Source: Thermoplasma volcanium GSS1
GTDB taxonomy: Archaea; Thermoplasmatota; Thermoplasmata; Thermoplasmatales; Thermoplasmataceae
Assembly: GCF_000011185.1 (NCBI RefSeq)
Contig: NC_002689.2
Location: 1,302,001 to 1,366,000, forward strand
Direction of reading: 5' to 3'
DNA length: 64,000 nucleotides
The notes beneath the pieces are model-generated. The model searched no databases. It saw only the letters and a list, made by a program, of their open reading frames with translations, and had not been told where the DNA came from. Positions 34,840 to 43,079 of the stretch are shown piece by piece; the stretch's first letter is position 1; each line of letters starts with the position of its first letter. Both the position numbers and the translations under genes were made by a program.

Positions 34840-35515
34840 ATGGATCCATACTATTATTGCTATATAATTCCTTCCTGACCCTTTGCCCAGTTGAGCATGC
34901 TTTCAAAGGGCACTTCATGCATATCGGTTCTTTCCTGCAGAAGTCCTTGCTTAATTGAACTATCATCGCATGAAAATTCTGCATCAGTTTTACATCAGCG
35001 AGTTGTTCTTCAACGCTTTTCTTTATGGAATCCACTTCATCAAAGGATGAATACCTCTCAAGAAATCTTACTGTATACTTATCTATAACAAAAACAGGAG
35101 CGTCGAGAGCGTAAAGGAGTATAGAATTGAGGGTCTCTTGCCCGATTCCTTTGATAGATTTCAATCTCTCAGCAAATGCATCAATATCCTTTATCCTATC
35201 AATTCCATTGAATTCCCCTACTATTAAGCAAGATACAGCTTTAAGCCTCTCCGCCTTCTGGTTGTAAAAACCTGAGCTCCTTATTAGTTTGGCGATCTCA
35301 TTCTTCTCTATTTTGCAAACATCTTCGAGTTTCGTTATGCCGTGCGATTTCAGGTTTGCTATTGCTTTTTCCACGTTTTTCCAACTGGTATTCTGCGTTA
35401 GAATTGCTCCTATAACGATCTCATCTTTAGTTTCTGCCGGCCACCATCCAAGATCACCGTAGTAACGAAAAAGCTCTTCGTAAATATTTGCAAAATTCGG
35501 AGGGTTTGATGTCAT
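34820..35515 (-). CDS. Endonuclease III-like HhH-GPD DNA glycosylase
   Basis: A 231-residue base-excision glycosylase of the HhH-GPD superfamily with a [4Fe-4S] cluster. The helix-hairpin-helix is LKSIKGIGQETLNSILLYAL, the catalytic aspartate is in VFVIDKYTVRFLERY, and the cluster cysteines are CRKEPICMKCPLKACS (spacing C-x5-C-x2-C-x4-C, slightly shorter than canonical Nth). The hairpin has GQET where bifunctional EndoIII has a catalytic lysine, so this is probably a monofunctional relative. The start at 35515 (MTSNPPNFANIYEE) is chosen because it gives an ATGA overlap with the aIF2 gamma stop; the open frame extends to 35554. Confidence 0.88.
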   Translation of the reverse strand: MTSNPPNFANIYEELFRYYGDLGWWPAETKDEIVIGAILTQNTSWKNVEKAIANLKSHGITKLEDVCKIEKNEIAKLIRSSGFYNQKAERLKAVSCLIVGEFNGIDRIKDIDAFAERLKSIKGIGQETLNSILLYALDAPVFVIDKYTVRFLERYSSFDEVDSIKKSVEEQLADVKLMQNFHAMIVQLSKDFCRKEPICMKCPLKACSTGQRVRKELYSNNSMDPYGSNKV

Positions 35516-36729
35516 TCCAAGGATTCTATTACACCGTACCCTATAAGTCTCCACCTATTCAATACGCGCCTTCCTATAGCCACGCGCATTCCGTTAAATG
35601 CAGCAACAGGATATTTTAGAGAAACTTCTATATCCGTACCTTTCACGTTGCTTACTACACCAACAGTATTTGCAGTAGCCACTGTAAACATCAAGGTCTC
35701 CTTTGCCCTTATAGGCTCAACGTTAAGTTCCTGGTCTGACCCGACAACACGCTTAAGCAGGTGTGCTTCCAGCCTCATTGAGAACGAGATAGGCGGCACC
35801 TTGCCTATGTATCCAGCTATCCTGCCAGTGAACGCATCTCCCTTTGTCAAGAATGGATCTAATTTTGTACCAACGGCGGCAAGGCCGCCTGGTTTTATCA
35901 TATCATAGGAATATTTTCCAGCCATAAGGCTTACCACTTCCGTGGTAACATTGGTCCAAACAGTCTTATTTCCCCTGGTATTTTGTATGCCAGGTACTAT
36001 TTCGATCTCATCGCCTATTTTTAGTGATCCCTGTGTAAGGGAACCCCCTATTATTCCTCCCTTAATCTGATCGATTGGCGTACCTGGTTTATTTACATCA
36101 AAGGATCTAGCAATATACATTATCGGATCGGATCCTTCGTTGTACTCGGGTGTAGGTATATACTTTTCAATAGCTTCAAACAAGATATCTATATTTGTAT
36201 TATGATATGCACTGACCGGTATTATGGGTGCATTTTCAGCAATGCTGCCCTTAACAAATGCCTTGATCTCTTTATAACTTTCCAGTGCTCGCTCTCTTGT
36301 TACTAAGTCTATTTTATTTTGCACAATAACTATGTTCTTTATGCCCATTATCTCTAATGCAGTAAGGTGCTCCCTTGTCTGCGGCTGAGGGCAATGTTCG
36401 TTAGCCGCTATAACCAATAGCGCACCATTCATGAGGGCCGAACCAGATAGCATAGTGGCCATAAGCGTTTCATGGCCAGGAGCGTCTACAATCGATATCA
36501 CACGTTCAAGTTCGCAATTCTCACTGGGTTGCCTTGTATAATAAGGATTCCCAGAAGCATCGTAACACTTATAAACCGGCGTATCAGCATAACCTAGCTT
36601 TATAGAAATTCCTCTCTTTATTTCTTCAGAATGCGTATCCGTCTTTACGCCTGTCAGGGCGAGAGTTAAAGTGCTCTTGCCATGATCGACGTGACCCACC
36701 ATACCTATGTTTACAGTGGGCTGAGGCAT
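35512..36729 (-). CDS. Translation initiation factor aIF2 gamma subunit
   Basis: The GTPase subunit of archaeal initiation factor 2, delivering initiator tRNA. G1 is GHVDHGKSTLTL, switch 1 lies around IKRGISIKLGYAD, G3 is DAPGHETLMATML and G4 is VQNKIDLV. Domains II and III continue with IGGSLTQGSLKIGDEIEI and EAHLLKRVVG. The zinc-knuckle insert keeps only one cysteine on each side (VYKCYDASG, SENCELE) where others have CxxC pairs. The start at MPQPTVNIG (36729) is preferred: S6e ends one base earlier (TAA-A-ATG), whereas the longer frame to 36747 would overlap S6e. It belongs to an S6e - aIF2 gamma - endonuclease III-like - HxlR string. Confidence 0.95.
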   Translation of the reverse strand: MPQPTVNIGMVGHVDHGKSTLTLALTGVKTDTHSEEIKRGISIKLGYADTPVYKCYDASGNPYYTRQPSENCELERVISIVDAPGHETLMATMLSGSALMNGALLVIAANEHCPQPQTREHLTALEIMGIKNIVIVQNKIDLVTRERALESYKEIKAFVKGSIAENAPIIPVSAYHNTNIDILFEAIEKYIPTPEYNEGSDPIMYIARSFDVNKPGTPIDQIKGGIIGGSLTQGSLKIGDEIEIVPGIQNTRGNKTVWTNVTTEVVSLMAGKYSYDMIKPGGLAAVGTKLDPFLTKGDAFTGRIAGYIGKVPPISFSMRLEAHLLKRVVGSDQELNVEPIRAKETLMFTVATANTVGVVSNVKGTDIEVSLKYPVAAFNGMRVAIGRRVLNRWRLIGYGVIESLE

Positions 36730-36730
36730 T

Positions 36731-37117
36731 TTAAGCTTGCTGATCATCTTTTTTCTCCTCTATGGGCGTCGGCCCATACTGAGTTATCTTGAGATTAATC
36801 TGCGTTATGTCCGATCCGATTATAGAACCACGTGCAGTGATCCTCTTTCTTATGCCATTCTTGCCACGGTATCCAGAGGTATACTTAACAAGTATCTGCT
36901 TCTTGCCTTGGGTCTGCAGGTCCGGCCTCATAGCGAAACCGTCAACCGAACTTCCACCAGTTATCTTCATCTTATAGCCTACGAGATCAAAGAATACACC
37001 GTCTACTTCTTCGCCTATTTTTCTTCCGATTAGAGAACTCATTCTCTCGCTTGGAATTTCCCTCTTATACGTCTTACCTGTCTTAGGATCTGCAATTATT
37101 GCCAATGAATTTGCCAT
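36731..37117 (-). CDS. rps6e: 30S ribosomal protein S6e
   Basis: Small-subunit ribosomal protein eS6, 128 residues. The N terminus ANSLAIIADPKTGKTYKREI and the segment IGEEVDGVFFDLVGYKMKI lead to TGGSSVDGFAMRPDLQTQGK, and RRKRITARGSIIGSDITQIN-like strands end the domain. Archaeal S6e lacks the eukaryotic kinase-target tail, as here. Directly followed by aIF2 gamma with one base between stop and start, an arrangement conserved in many archaea. Confidence 0.95.
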   Translation of the reverse strand: MANSLAIIADPKTGKTYKREIPSERMSSLIGRKIGEEVDGVFFDLVGYKMKITGGSSVDGFAMRPDLQTQGKKQILVKYTSGYRGKNGIRKRITARGSIIGSDITQINLKITQYGPTPIEEKKDDQQA

Positions 37118-37244
37118 GCTAATCTGATGGCTAATATCAATACCCTTTATAAGAATTTAGGGATGATATGCTGTGCCCTAAAATTTACCTTTGCTTTTAT
37201 GGATAATTAATTGCATTTAAATCGAAATAAAATATACGGGTTCT

Positions 37245-38828
37245 GTGATAGTTCTTGGACTTGAAGGTACAGCACACACGATAAGCTGTGGGATACTGGA
37301 TGAAAATAGCATAATGGCTAACGTCTCATCCATGTACAAGCCAAAAACTGGCGGCATCCATCCAACTCAGGCTGCAGCTCACCATGTAGATAAGGTCTCT
37401 GAAGTAATAGCTAAGGCTATCGAGATTGCAGGAATAAAACCCTCAGATATCGATCTTGTGGCGTTCTCTATGGGACCAGGGCTTGGCCCATCGCTGAGGG
37501 TAACGAGCACTGCAGCAAGGACTCTCGCGGTCACCCTAAAAAGACCCATAATTGGTGTGAACCATCCGCTTGGCCACATAGAGATCGGGAAGAGGTTAAG
37601 CGGTGCACAAGATCCAGTTATGCTATACGTATCTGGCGGAAATACGCAAGTGATTGCACATCTTAACGGAAGATACCGTGTACTTGGCGAGACTCTCGAT
37701 ATCGGAATAGGAAATATGATCGACAAATTTGCCAGGTATGCGGGCATTCCCTTTCCAGGAGGCCCTGAAATTGAGAAGCTTGCAAAGGACGGTCGCAAGC
37801 TTCTTACTCTACCCTACTCCGTCAAAGGCATGGATACTTCGTTTTCCGGCATCCTAACCTCAGCGCTCGAATATCTTAAAAAGGGAGAACCAGTGGAAGA
37901 TATAAGCTTCAGCATTCAGGAAACAGCTTTTTCAATGTTAGTTGAGGTGCTTGAAAGGGCACTTTATGTTTCAGGCAAAGACGAGGTACTTATGGCTGGC
38001 GGTGTTGCCCTCAATAACAGGTTAAGGGAGATGGTTTCTGAAATGGGGCGCGAGGTGGATGCCACTACGTACATGACTGATAAGAACTACTGCATGGACA
38101 ACGGAGCTATGATAGCTCAGGCCGGACTCTTGATGTATAAATCTGGTATAAGGATGAATATAGAGGATACAAGCATAAACCCAAGGTATAGAATCGACGA
38201 AGTTGATGCACCTTGGGTAATTGAAAAAAATGTAAAATACAGGGATGCCGGTGCTGAATCAAGGATCGTTAATACAGATTTCTATGGGCGTAGCGCTGTT
38301 AAGAAGATCCGCATAGCAAAGGGATACAGGCTTAAGGAATTAGACGAGAGGATCAGGGGCGAACGTATGAAAAACGAGTTTACGGTGATCAGAAGGATGA
38401 GGGATGCTGGAATATGCGTGCCAATTGTATATGATTATGATCCATTTGAAAAAACACTTACCTTGAGCCAAATTCAAGGGGAATTACTTAGGGATGTCAT
38501 ACGTGCGAGGCCGAACGTTATGGGCAACGTAGGACATGATGTTGCAGTTATGCACAAAAATAAAATTTCACACGGAGACCTTACAGTGAACAATATAATC
38601 GTATCTGACAGGATATGCTTTATCGATGCGAGTATGGGAAAGGTAAACGCAGAACTAGAAGACCTTGCAGTCGATGTGTATACTCTTGAGGATTCAATAA
38701 ATAGCCTGAGTGAAAATGGAAAAACACTCATGAAGGAATTTAAAATGTCGTATAGAGCAAATTTTCCACAAGCAAATGATGTACTGAACATAGTTGAAGA
38801 CATAAGAAGGAGGCATAGGTATGTTTAA
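37245..38828 (+). CDS. kae1-bud32: Kae1-Bud32 fusion (tRNA t6A threonylcarbamoyltransferase and atypical kinase, KEOPS)
   Basis: A 527-residue fusion of two KEOPS subunits for tRNA t6A37 formation. Residues about 1-325 are Kae1, an ASKHA ATPase: [10 protein letters not shown], the metal histidines in [41 protein letters not shown] and the C-terminal [10 protein letters not shown]. Residues about 335-527 are Bud32: a kinase with [11 protein letters not shown] and FIDASMGKV, where the usual DFG is DAS. Leaderless GTG start with a TTTAAATCG tract about 26 bases earlier. The same fusion is known in several euryarchaea. Sua5 in this window (58240-59325) makes the threonylcarbamoyl-AMP it uses. Overlaps rdgB by 8 bases. 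Confidence 0.96.
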   Translation: MIVLGLEGTAHTISCGILDENSIMANVSSMYKPKTGGIHPTQAAAHHVDKVSEVIAKAIEIAGIKPSDIDLVAFSMGPGLGPSLRVTSTAARTLAVTLKRPIIGVNHPLGHIEIGKRLSGAQDPVMLYVSGGNTQVIAHLNGRYRVLGETLDIGIGNMIDKFARYAGIPFPGGPEIEKLAKDGRKLLTLPYSVKGMDTSFSGILTSALEYLKKGEPVEDISFSIQETAFSMLVEVLERALYVSGKDEVLMAGGVALNNRLREMVSEMGREVDATTYMTDKNYCMDNGAMIAQAGLLMYKSGIRMNIEDTSINPRYRIDEVDAPWVIEKNVKYRDAGAESRIVNTDFYGRSAVKKIRIAKGYRLKELDERIRGERMKNEFTVIRRMRDAGICVPIVYDYDPFEKTLTLSQIQGELLRDVIRARPNVMGNVGHDVAVMHKNKISHGDLTVNNIIVSDRICFIDASMGKVNAELEDLAVDVYTLEDSINSLSENGKTLMKEFKMSYRANFPQANDVLNIVEDIRRRHRYV

Positions 38829-39378
38829 ATTCGTTACAAGCAACAAGCACAAGTTTGAAGAGATCAAAGAGCTTGGGACACGTTATGGCATAGACATTGA
38901 ATGGGTCAACATGAAATACGAAGAAATTCAGGAGGAAAGCACAGAAAAAATATCCTATGACAGCTGCAAGAAATTAATTAATTTGGTAGATAGCCCGTTC
39001 TTCATAGACGATACTGGGCTATATATTGAAAGCCTTAACGGCTTCCCTGGCCCATACTCATCATATGTTTCAAAAACCATAGGTAATTACGGCATATTGA
39101 AGTTGATGAACGGCATAGAAAAGAGAAGCGCTTACTTCGTTACTGTAATATCATTAAATGAGGGTGGAAAAATAACTCAGTTTACTGGCAAGGTCATTGG
39201 CGAAATATCAAAGGAGATCAGAGGAAAAAATGGATTTGGTTACGATCCTATATTTATTCCGAATGGAAGTGAAAGAACATTCGCAGAAATGGAAACTTCT
39301 GAAAAAAATATGGTTTCGCACAGGAGCATGGCATTCAAAGGGTTATTCAGCTATATTAAGGAAAACTACAATAAGTGA
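38821..39378 (+). CDS. rdgB: XTP/dITP diphosphatase (RdgB/HAM1)
   Basis: House-cleaning pyrophosphatase removing deaminated purine nucleotides. The N-terminal [16 protein letters not shown], the segment [21 protein letters not shown] and the C-terminal [13 protein letters not shown] with [13 protein letters not shown] are the family hallmarks; 185 residues is normal. The start overlaps the Kae1-Bud32 stop by 8 bases on the same strand, so the two are cotranslated. Confidence 0.95.
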   Translation: MFKFVTSNKHKFEEIKELGTRYGIDIEWVNMKYEEIQEESTEKISYDSCKKLINLVDSPFFIDDTGLYIESLNGFPGPYSSYVSKTIGNYGILKLMNGIEKRSAYFVTVISLNEGGKITQFTGKVIGEISKEIRGKNGFGYDPIFIPNGSERTFAEMETSEKNMVSHRSMAFKGLFSYIKENYNK

Positions 39379-39632
39379 GAAAAACAAATTTAAATGCACA
39401 GAAAATAATTGAAACTTATAAAAAGCGAGGCATAATTTTTATATGTTGATCCCTCTTTTATTCATAAATAATCGACTTTCTGATGTTTTTTGAAAGGAAT
39501 GAAAACCAATCGATCATTTTATGAGCTTCTATTTATTTCTTTCGATTGTGAAGGTATTTTTAACCAGTCTAATGTCGAATTACGTCATCTGTGATGTACA
39601 TTCTGAAATAAATTAGAAAAAAACAAAAAACA

Positions 39633-39640
39633 TATAAATA
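39633..39640 (+). promoter_or_regulatory. TATA box of fixC operon
   Basis: TATAAATA is centred about 24-26 bases before the ATG at 39660, predicting a leaderless start for the operon. The 280-base region before it shows only A+T-rich DNA. Confidence 0.6.
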
Positions 39641-39659
39641 AACTCGCTATGTTCTGTCA

Positions 39660-40946
39660 ATGAGTGAATTTGACGTTGCGGTAATAGGTGCAGGGCCGGC
39701 AGGATCTTCCGCTGCCATAAGGCTTGCCCAAAACGGGATGAATGTCCTACTTGTTGAACGTGGTGACCCTCCAGGAACAAAGAACGTATCAGGTGCAGTT
39801 CTCTGGGGCAATGAACTTGCTAAGGTTGTCCCAGATTGGGAGAGGAGTGCACCAGTTGAAAGATACGTTACAAGAAAAGAAGTAGCCTTCCTCACGGAAA
39901 AATCCAAGATTGCTATTAGTTTTAGCTCAGAGGAACTCCAGAATAGTAAGTCTGGAAAGATTATTGTCAGAGGCAAGTTTGACCAGTGGCTTGCAAAAAA
40001 GGCCAAGGATGCTGGAGCGATGCTTGTAACCGGCGTTACTGTAGATAGACTCGCCATCGACAATGGAAAAGTAATCGGCATACAGCAGGACAATGACGTA
40101 ATTACTGCTGATGCCGTAGTGGTAGCAGAAGGGGCCAATCCTAGGGTACTTATAAACTCAGGCCTTAGGCCGAAATTATCCGACCGTGATGTTGCGCTCG
40201 GAATAAAAGAAACAATTAAACTTCCCGAAAATGTCATAAACGAAAGGTTTAACGTCGATTCAAAAAGCGGATTTGCATCTGAGTTCGTGCTTGGTTTCCT
40301 CGATGACGGATTGCTTTCTGGCGGTTTTCTCTATACAAATAAAGATACAGTCTCACTCGGTATAGTTGCTTCATTAGATCGCCTTAGGGCAAATGGAGTG
40401 ACACATTCTTACGATATAATGGGAAAGTTCGAAGAACATCCTTTCATAAAGAACCTTATAAAAGATGGCATACCGGATGAATATGCGGCTCATCTTGTAC
40501 CCGAAGGTGGAATTTCGAGCATGCCAAAACTCTATGGAAATGGATATCTTGTGGCCGGTGATGCCGCAGCATTCACATTCAGCAATGGCATGGTGCTGCA
40601 GGGAATAAATTATGCCATTACATCTGGCATACTAGCTGCCGATACAATAATAGAAAACAGAAATAACATAAATGAAAATACACTGGCAAAGTACGTTGAT
40701 AAACTAAGGGAAAGTTACGTACTCAGCGATCTCTACAACTTCAATGGCATACAGAACGTAACGTGGAGTGATTTTGTACAAAAAAGCCTCCCTACCCTTG
40801 CGGAATCAGTTATGATGAGCCTCTTCGATGAAAAGGGAATGCCGAAAAAGCATCTTAGGCAGATTGTCACAGACGCAATGAAGAGCGGCCACATGAAGTA
40901 CAGCGATCTCATTACAAATGGGTACCGTGTTATAAAGAGGATGTGA
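39660..40946 (+). CDS. fixC: FixC-like electron-transfer flavoprotein dehydrogenase
   Basis: FAD protein that passes electrons between ETF and quinone. The N-terminal dinucleotide motif is VAVIGAGPAGSSAAIRLAQN-like (AVIGAGPAGSSAA), followed by ERGDPPGTKNVSGAVLWG, the FixC/ETF-QO signature. GYLVAGDAAAFTFSNGMVLQ is the second FAD motif. 428 residues matches FixC rather than the longer mitochondrial ETF-QO, which has a fused ferredoxin; here the ferredoxin is the next gene. First gene of fixC-fixX-fixA-fixB. Confidence 0.94.
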   Translation: MSEFDVAVIGAGPAGSSAAIRLAQNGMNVLLVERGDPPGTKNVSGAVLWGNELAKVVPDWERSAPVERYVTRKEVAFLTEKSKIAISFSSEELQNSKSGKIIVRGKFDQWLAKKAKDAGAMLVTGVTVDRLAIDNGKVIGIQQDNDVITADAVVVAEGANPRVLINSGLRPKLSDRDVALGIKETIKLPENVINERFNVDSKSGFASEFVLGFLDDGLLSGGFLYTNKDTVSLGIVASLDRLRANGVTHSYDIMGKFEEHPFIKNLIKDGIPDEYAAHLVPEGGISSMPKLYGNGYLVAGDAAAFTFSNGMVLQGINYAITSGILAADTIIENRNNINENTLAKYVDKLRESYVLSDLYNFNGIQNVTWSDFVQKSLPTLAESVMMSLFDEKGMPKKHLRQIVTDAMKSGHMKYSDLITNGYRVIKRM

Positions 40947-40956
40947 GGTGAAGTTA

Positions 40957-41229
40957 ATGAAAATAGAAGAAAAATTATCGTTATTAAATTATAAAACGGA
41001 TAAATCATACGCACATATAACAATAAACCCGGATATATGCAGTACATGCCCAGATCATTTCTGCGTGTTTGCGTGCCCTGCCAACTGCTATACGCTTATA
41101 AATGGCAAGCTTAACTTCAAATATGAAGACTGCGTAGAATGTGGAACCTGCGATATAGCCTGCTCCCATGGGAGTGTTAAGTGGACGCTACCAAAGGGGG
41201 ATAACGGAGTTATATACAAATACGGGTGA
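40957..41229 (+). CDS. fixX: FixX-like ferredoxin partner of FixC
   Basis: A 90-residue ferredoxin-like protein. Cysteine sets are CSTCPDHFCVFACPANC near residue 28 and CVECGTCDIACSHG near residue 65, followed by the FixX ending VKWTLPKGDNGV. The second set would hold the single 4Fe-4S cluster. The ATG at 40957 is chosen because GAGGTGA (40945-40951) is a good ribosome site before it; the in-frame GTG at 40948 is part of that site. It couples FixC to the quinone pool or ferredoxin. Confidence 0.93.
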   Translation: MKIEEKLSLLNYKTDKSYAHITINPDICSTCPDHFCVFACPANCYTLINGKLNFKYEDCVECGTCDIACSHGSVKWTLPKGDNGVIYKYG

Positions 41230-41235
41230 TGCCGA

Positions 41236-42033
41236 GTGTTGAACATAGTGGTTATGATTAAGCAAGTTCCTGACAGCAGTGAAGTTGAAATTGATCCGGT
41301 GAAGATGACGTTAAACAGAACGAAGGCTAGGAACGTAGTAAACGCTTCTGACTTAAATGCACTGGAATACGCCCTACAGATAAAGGATAAAGTGGGTGCC
41401 ACGATAACTGTAATATCTATGGGGCCACCGATGGCAGATTCAGCCATAATAGAATGCATGGCTAGGGGCGCAGATCGTGGCATACTCATAACTGATAGGG
41501 CATTTGCTGGTGCCGATACTTATCCGACAGGCCTAACGCTTGCGGCAACGATATCTAAAATAGGGAACGTTGACATAATATTTGGAGGAGACGAAACAAC
41601 TGATTCTAGTACAGGTCACGTAGGTCCCGGGGTAGCAGAATTCCTCGGTATAGATCAAATTACATATGCAAAAACAGTAGACTACGAAGATGGATATGTA
41701 GTAGCTACTCGTGAACTTGAAGATGGTGACGAAATTGTAAAAGTAAAGCCTCCGGTACTGGTAACTGTACTCTTGAATTCAAATTTACCAAGGCACCAGA
41801 GCCTCAGGAAAAAGATAGACGCTTTGAGGAAAGGCGTTGAAAGTTGGGGCGTAAATGAGCTCGGTTTAAAGCCTGAGTGGGTTGGTCTTCGCGGATCTCC
41901 TACCATAGTAAGATCTATGAAGACAATAAAGGAGATTGAGCATATGAAGAAGAAGATAGATATAGATCACCTTGGCGATATGGTTAAGGAACTTGTTGAC
42001 AAGGGTCTAATAAAGGCAGGTGGTTCCCAATGA
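41236..42033 (+). CDS. fixA: Electron transfer flavoprotein beta subunit (FixA)
   Basis: The 265-residue beta subunit of ETF. VVMIKQVPDSSEVEIDP opens the protein, followed by NALEYALQIKD, ITVISMGPPMADSAIIECMA and GADRGILITD, then IIFGGDETTDSSTGHVGP. GTG is the first codon (41236) with GGTGATG as a possible ribosome site; the next in-frame TTG is an alternative. Overlaps fixB by four bases. In FixABCX-type systems FixAB may bifurcate electrons from NADH to ferredoxin and quinone. Confidence 0.94.
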   Translation: MLNIVVMIKQVPDSSEVEIDPVKMTLNRTKARNVVNASDLNALEYALQIKDKVGATITVISMGPPMADSAIIECMARGADRGILITDRAFAGADTYPTGLTLAATISKIGNVDIIFGGDETTDSSTGHVGPGVAEFLGIDQITYAKTVDYEDGYVVATRELEDGDEIVKVKPPVLVTVLLNSNLPRHQSLRKKIDALRKGVESWGVNELGLKPEWVGLRGSPTIVRSMKTIKEIEHMKKKIDIDHLGDMVKELVDKGLIKAGGSQ

Positions 42034-43079
42034 CTGGACTCATAAATGCTATACCTGCAACAAACAAGGACGAATATAAGAATGTTGGAGTATATATAGA
42101 GCATAGGGGAGACGAATTAAAAAGGCCTTCCATAGAAATGATAGGCATAGGGAAGCAGCTTGCAAGGAAGGTAAACGAAAAGCTTATCTGCGTAGTTATT
42201 GGCGATAAGGTAGATGGCATTGCCAAGGAAGTTGGAGAATATGGCTGTGATATAGTGCTGGCTGCTGAATCTCCAGAACTAGCCGAATATAGGACTATGC
42301 CCTACGCTGAGATAATCGGCGGCTATATTCAGGAATATAAGCCGAATATATTCCTGCTTGCCGCAACTAGGAACGGCAGAGACTTGGCTTCAAGGATAGC
42401 GGTTAAGTCCAGGACAGGTATAACAGCAGACTGTACCGTACTTGATATAGATGAAAACAGAACTCTTCTTGCAAACAGGCCTACGTATGGTGAGAGTACT
42501 CTAGCAGAGATACTATGCAGGAACCACAGACCACAAATGGCTACTGCGAGGCCGGGCATATTTCCGCCTGCAGAGAAGGAAAAAGACCATAAATACGAGG
42601 TAATTAAAAAGAAAGTTGACGTAGACAAGAAACTTCTCGGAAAGCAGATACTCAAATTCATCCCAAGAAAATCAACAGACCTTACTAGTGCGAAGATCGT
42701 CGTAGCTGGAGGCCTGGGGCTTGGCGGGCCTGATGGCTTTAAGATGCTTGAGGAACTTGCGAATCTCATTGGAGGCGCCGTAGGTTCATCAAGGCCGCCG
42801 GTTGATCTTGGCTGGATAACAAGGGATCACCAGGTCGGGCAGACAGGCCAGTCGGTGAGGCCTGACCTATACATAGCGGTAGGCATATCTGGAAAGCCGC
42901 AGCACATAGCCGGAATGAAATTTTCCAAGGTTATAGTATCCATAAACAAAGATCCAAACGCTGAAATCACGAAATACTCAGACTATATAATCACCGAAGA
43001 CTACAGAAAGGTGATTCCTGCCCTAATAGATGCAATAAAGAATTCCAAAAAGGCCCAGGCACCTGTTCAAAAGGCCTGA
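42030..43079 (+). CDS. fixB: Electron transfer flavoprotein alpha subunit (FixB)
   Basis: The 349-residue alpha subunit of ETF. The C-terminal FAD signature is clear: IVVAGGLGLGGPDGFKMLEE, then GSSRPPVDLGWITRDHQVGQTGQ and LYIAVGISGKPQHIAGM, with VSINKDPNAEI at the end. The N-terminal half has GRDLASRIAVKSRTGITADC. Start by ATGA overlap with fixA. The 3' end overlaps the convergent thrS gene by 13 bases. Confidence 0.95.
   Translation: MTGLINAIPATNKDEYKNVGVYIEHRGDELKRPSIEMIGIGKQLARKVNEKLICVVIGDKVDGIAKEVGEYGCDIVLAAESPELAEYRTMPYAEIIGGYIQEYKPNIFLLAATRNGRDLASRIAVKSRTGITADCTVLDIDENRTLLANRPTYGESTLAEILCRNHRPQMATARPGIFPPAEKEKDHKYEVIKKKVDVDKKLLGKQILKFIPRKSTDLTSAKIVVAGGLGLGGPDGFKMLEELANLIGGAVGSSRPPVDLGWITRDHQVGQTGQSVRPDLYIAVGISGKPQHIAGMKFSKVIVSINKDPNAEITKYSDYIITEDYRKVIPALIDAIKNSKKAQAPVQKA

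Noticed and set aside
39647-40237. 196-codon minus-strand open frame
   Set aside because: Lies wholly antisense to fixC, whose motifs are clear; its translation is low-complexity S/P/L-rich, a shadow.
42329-42769. 146-codon minus-strand open frame
   Set aside because: Antisense to fixB with serine/leucine-rich shadow composition.
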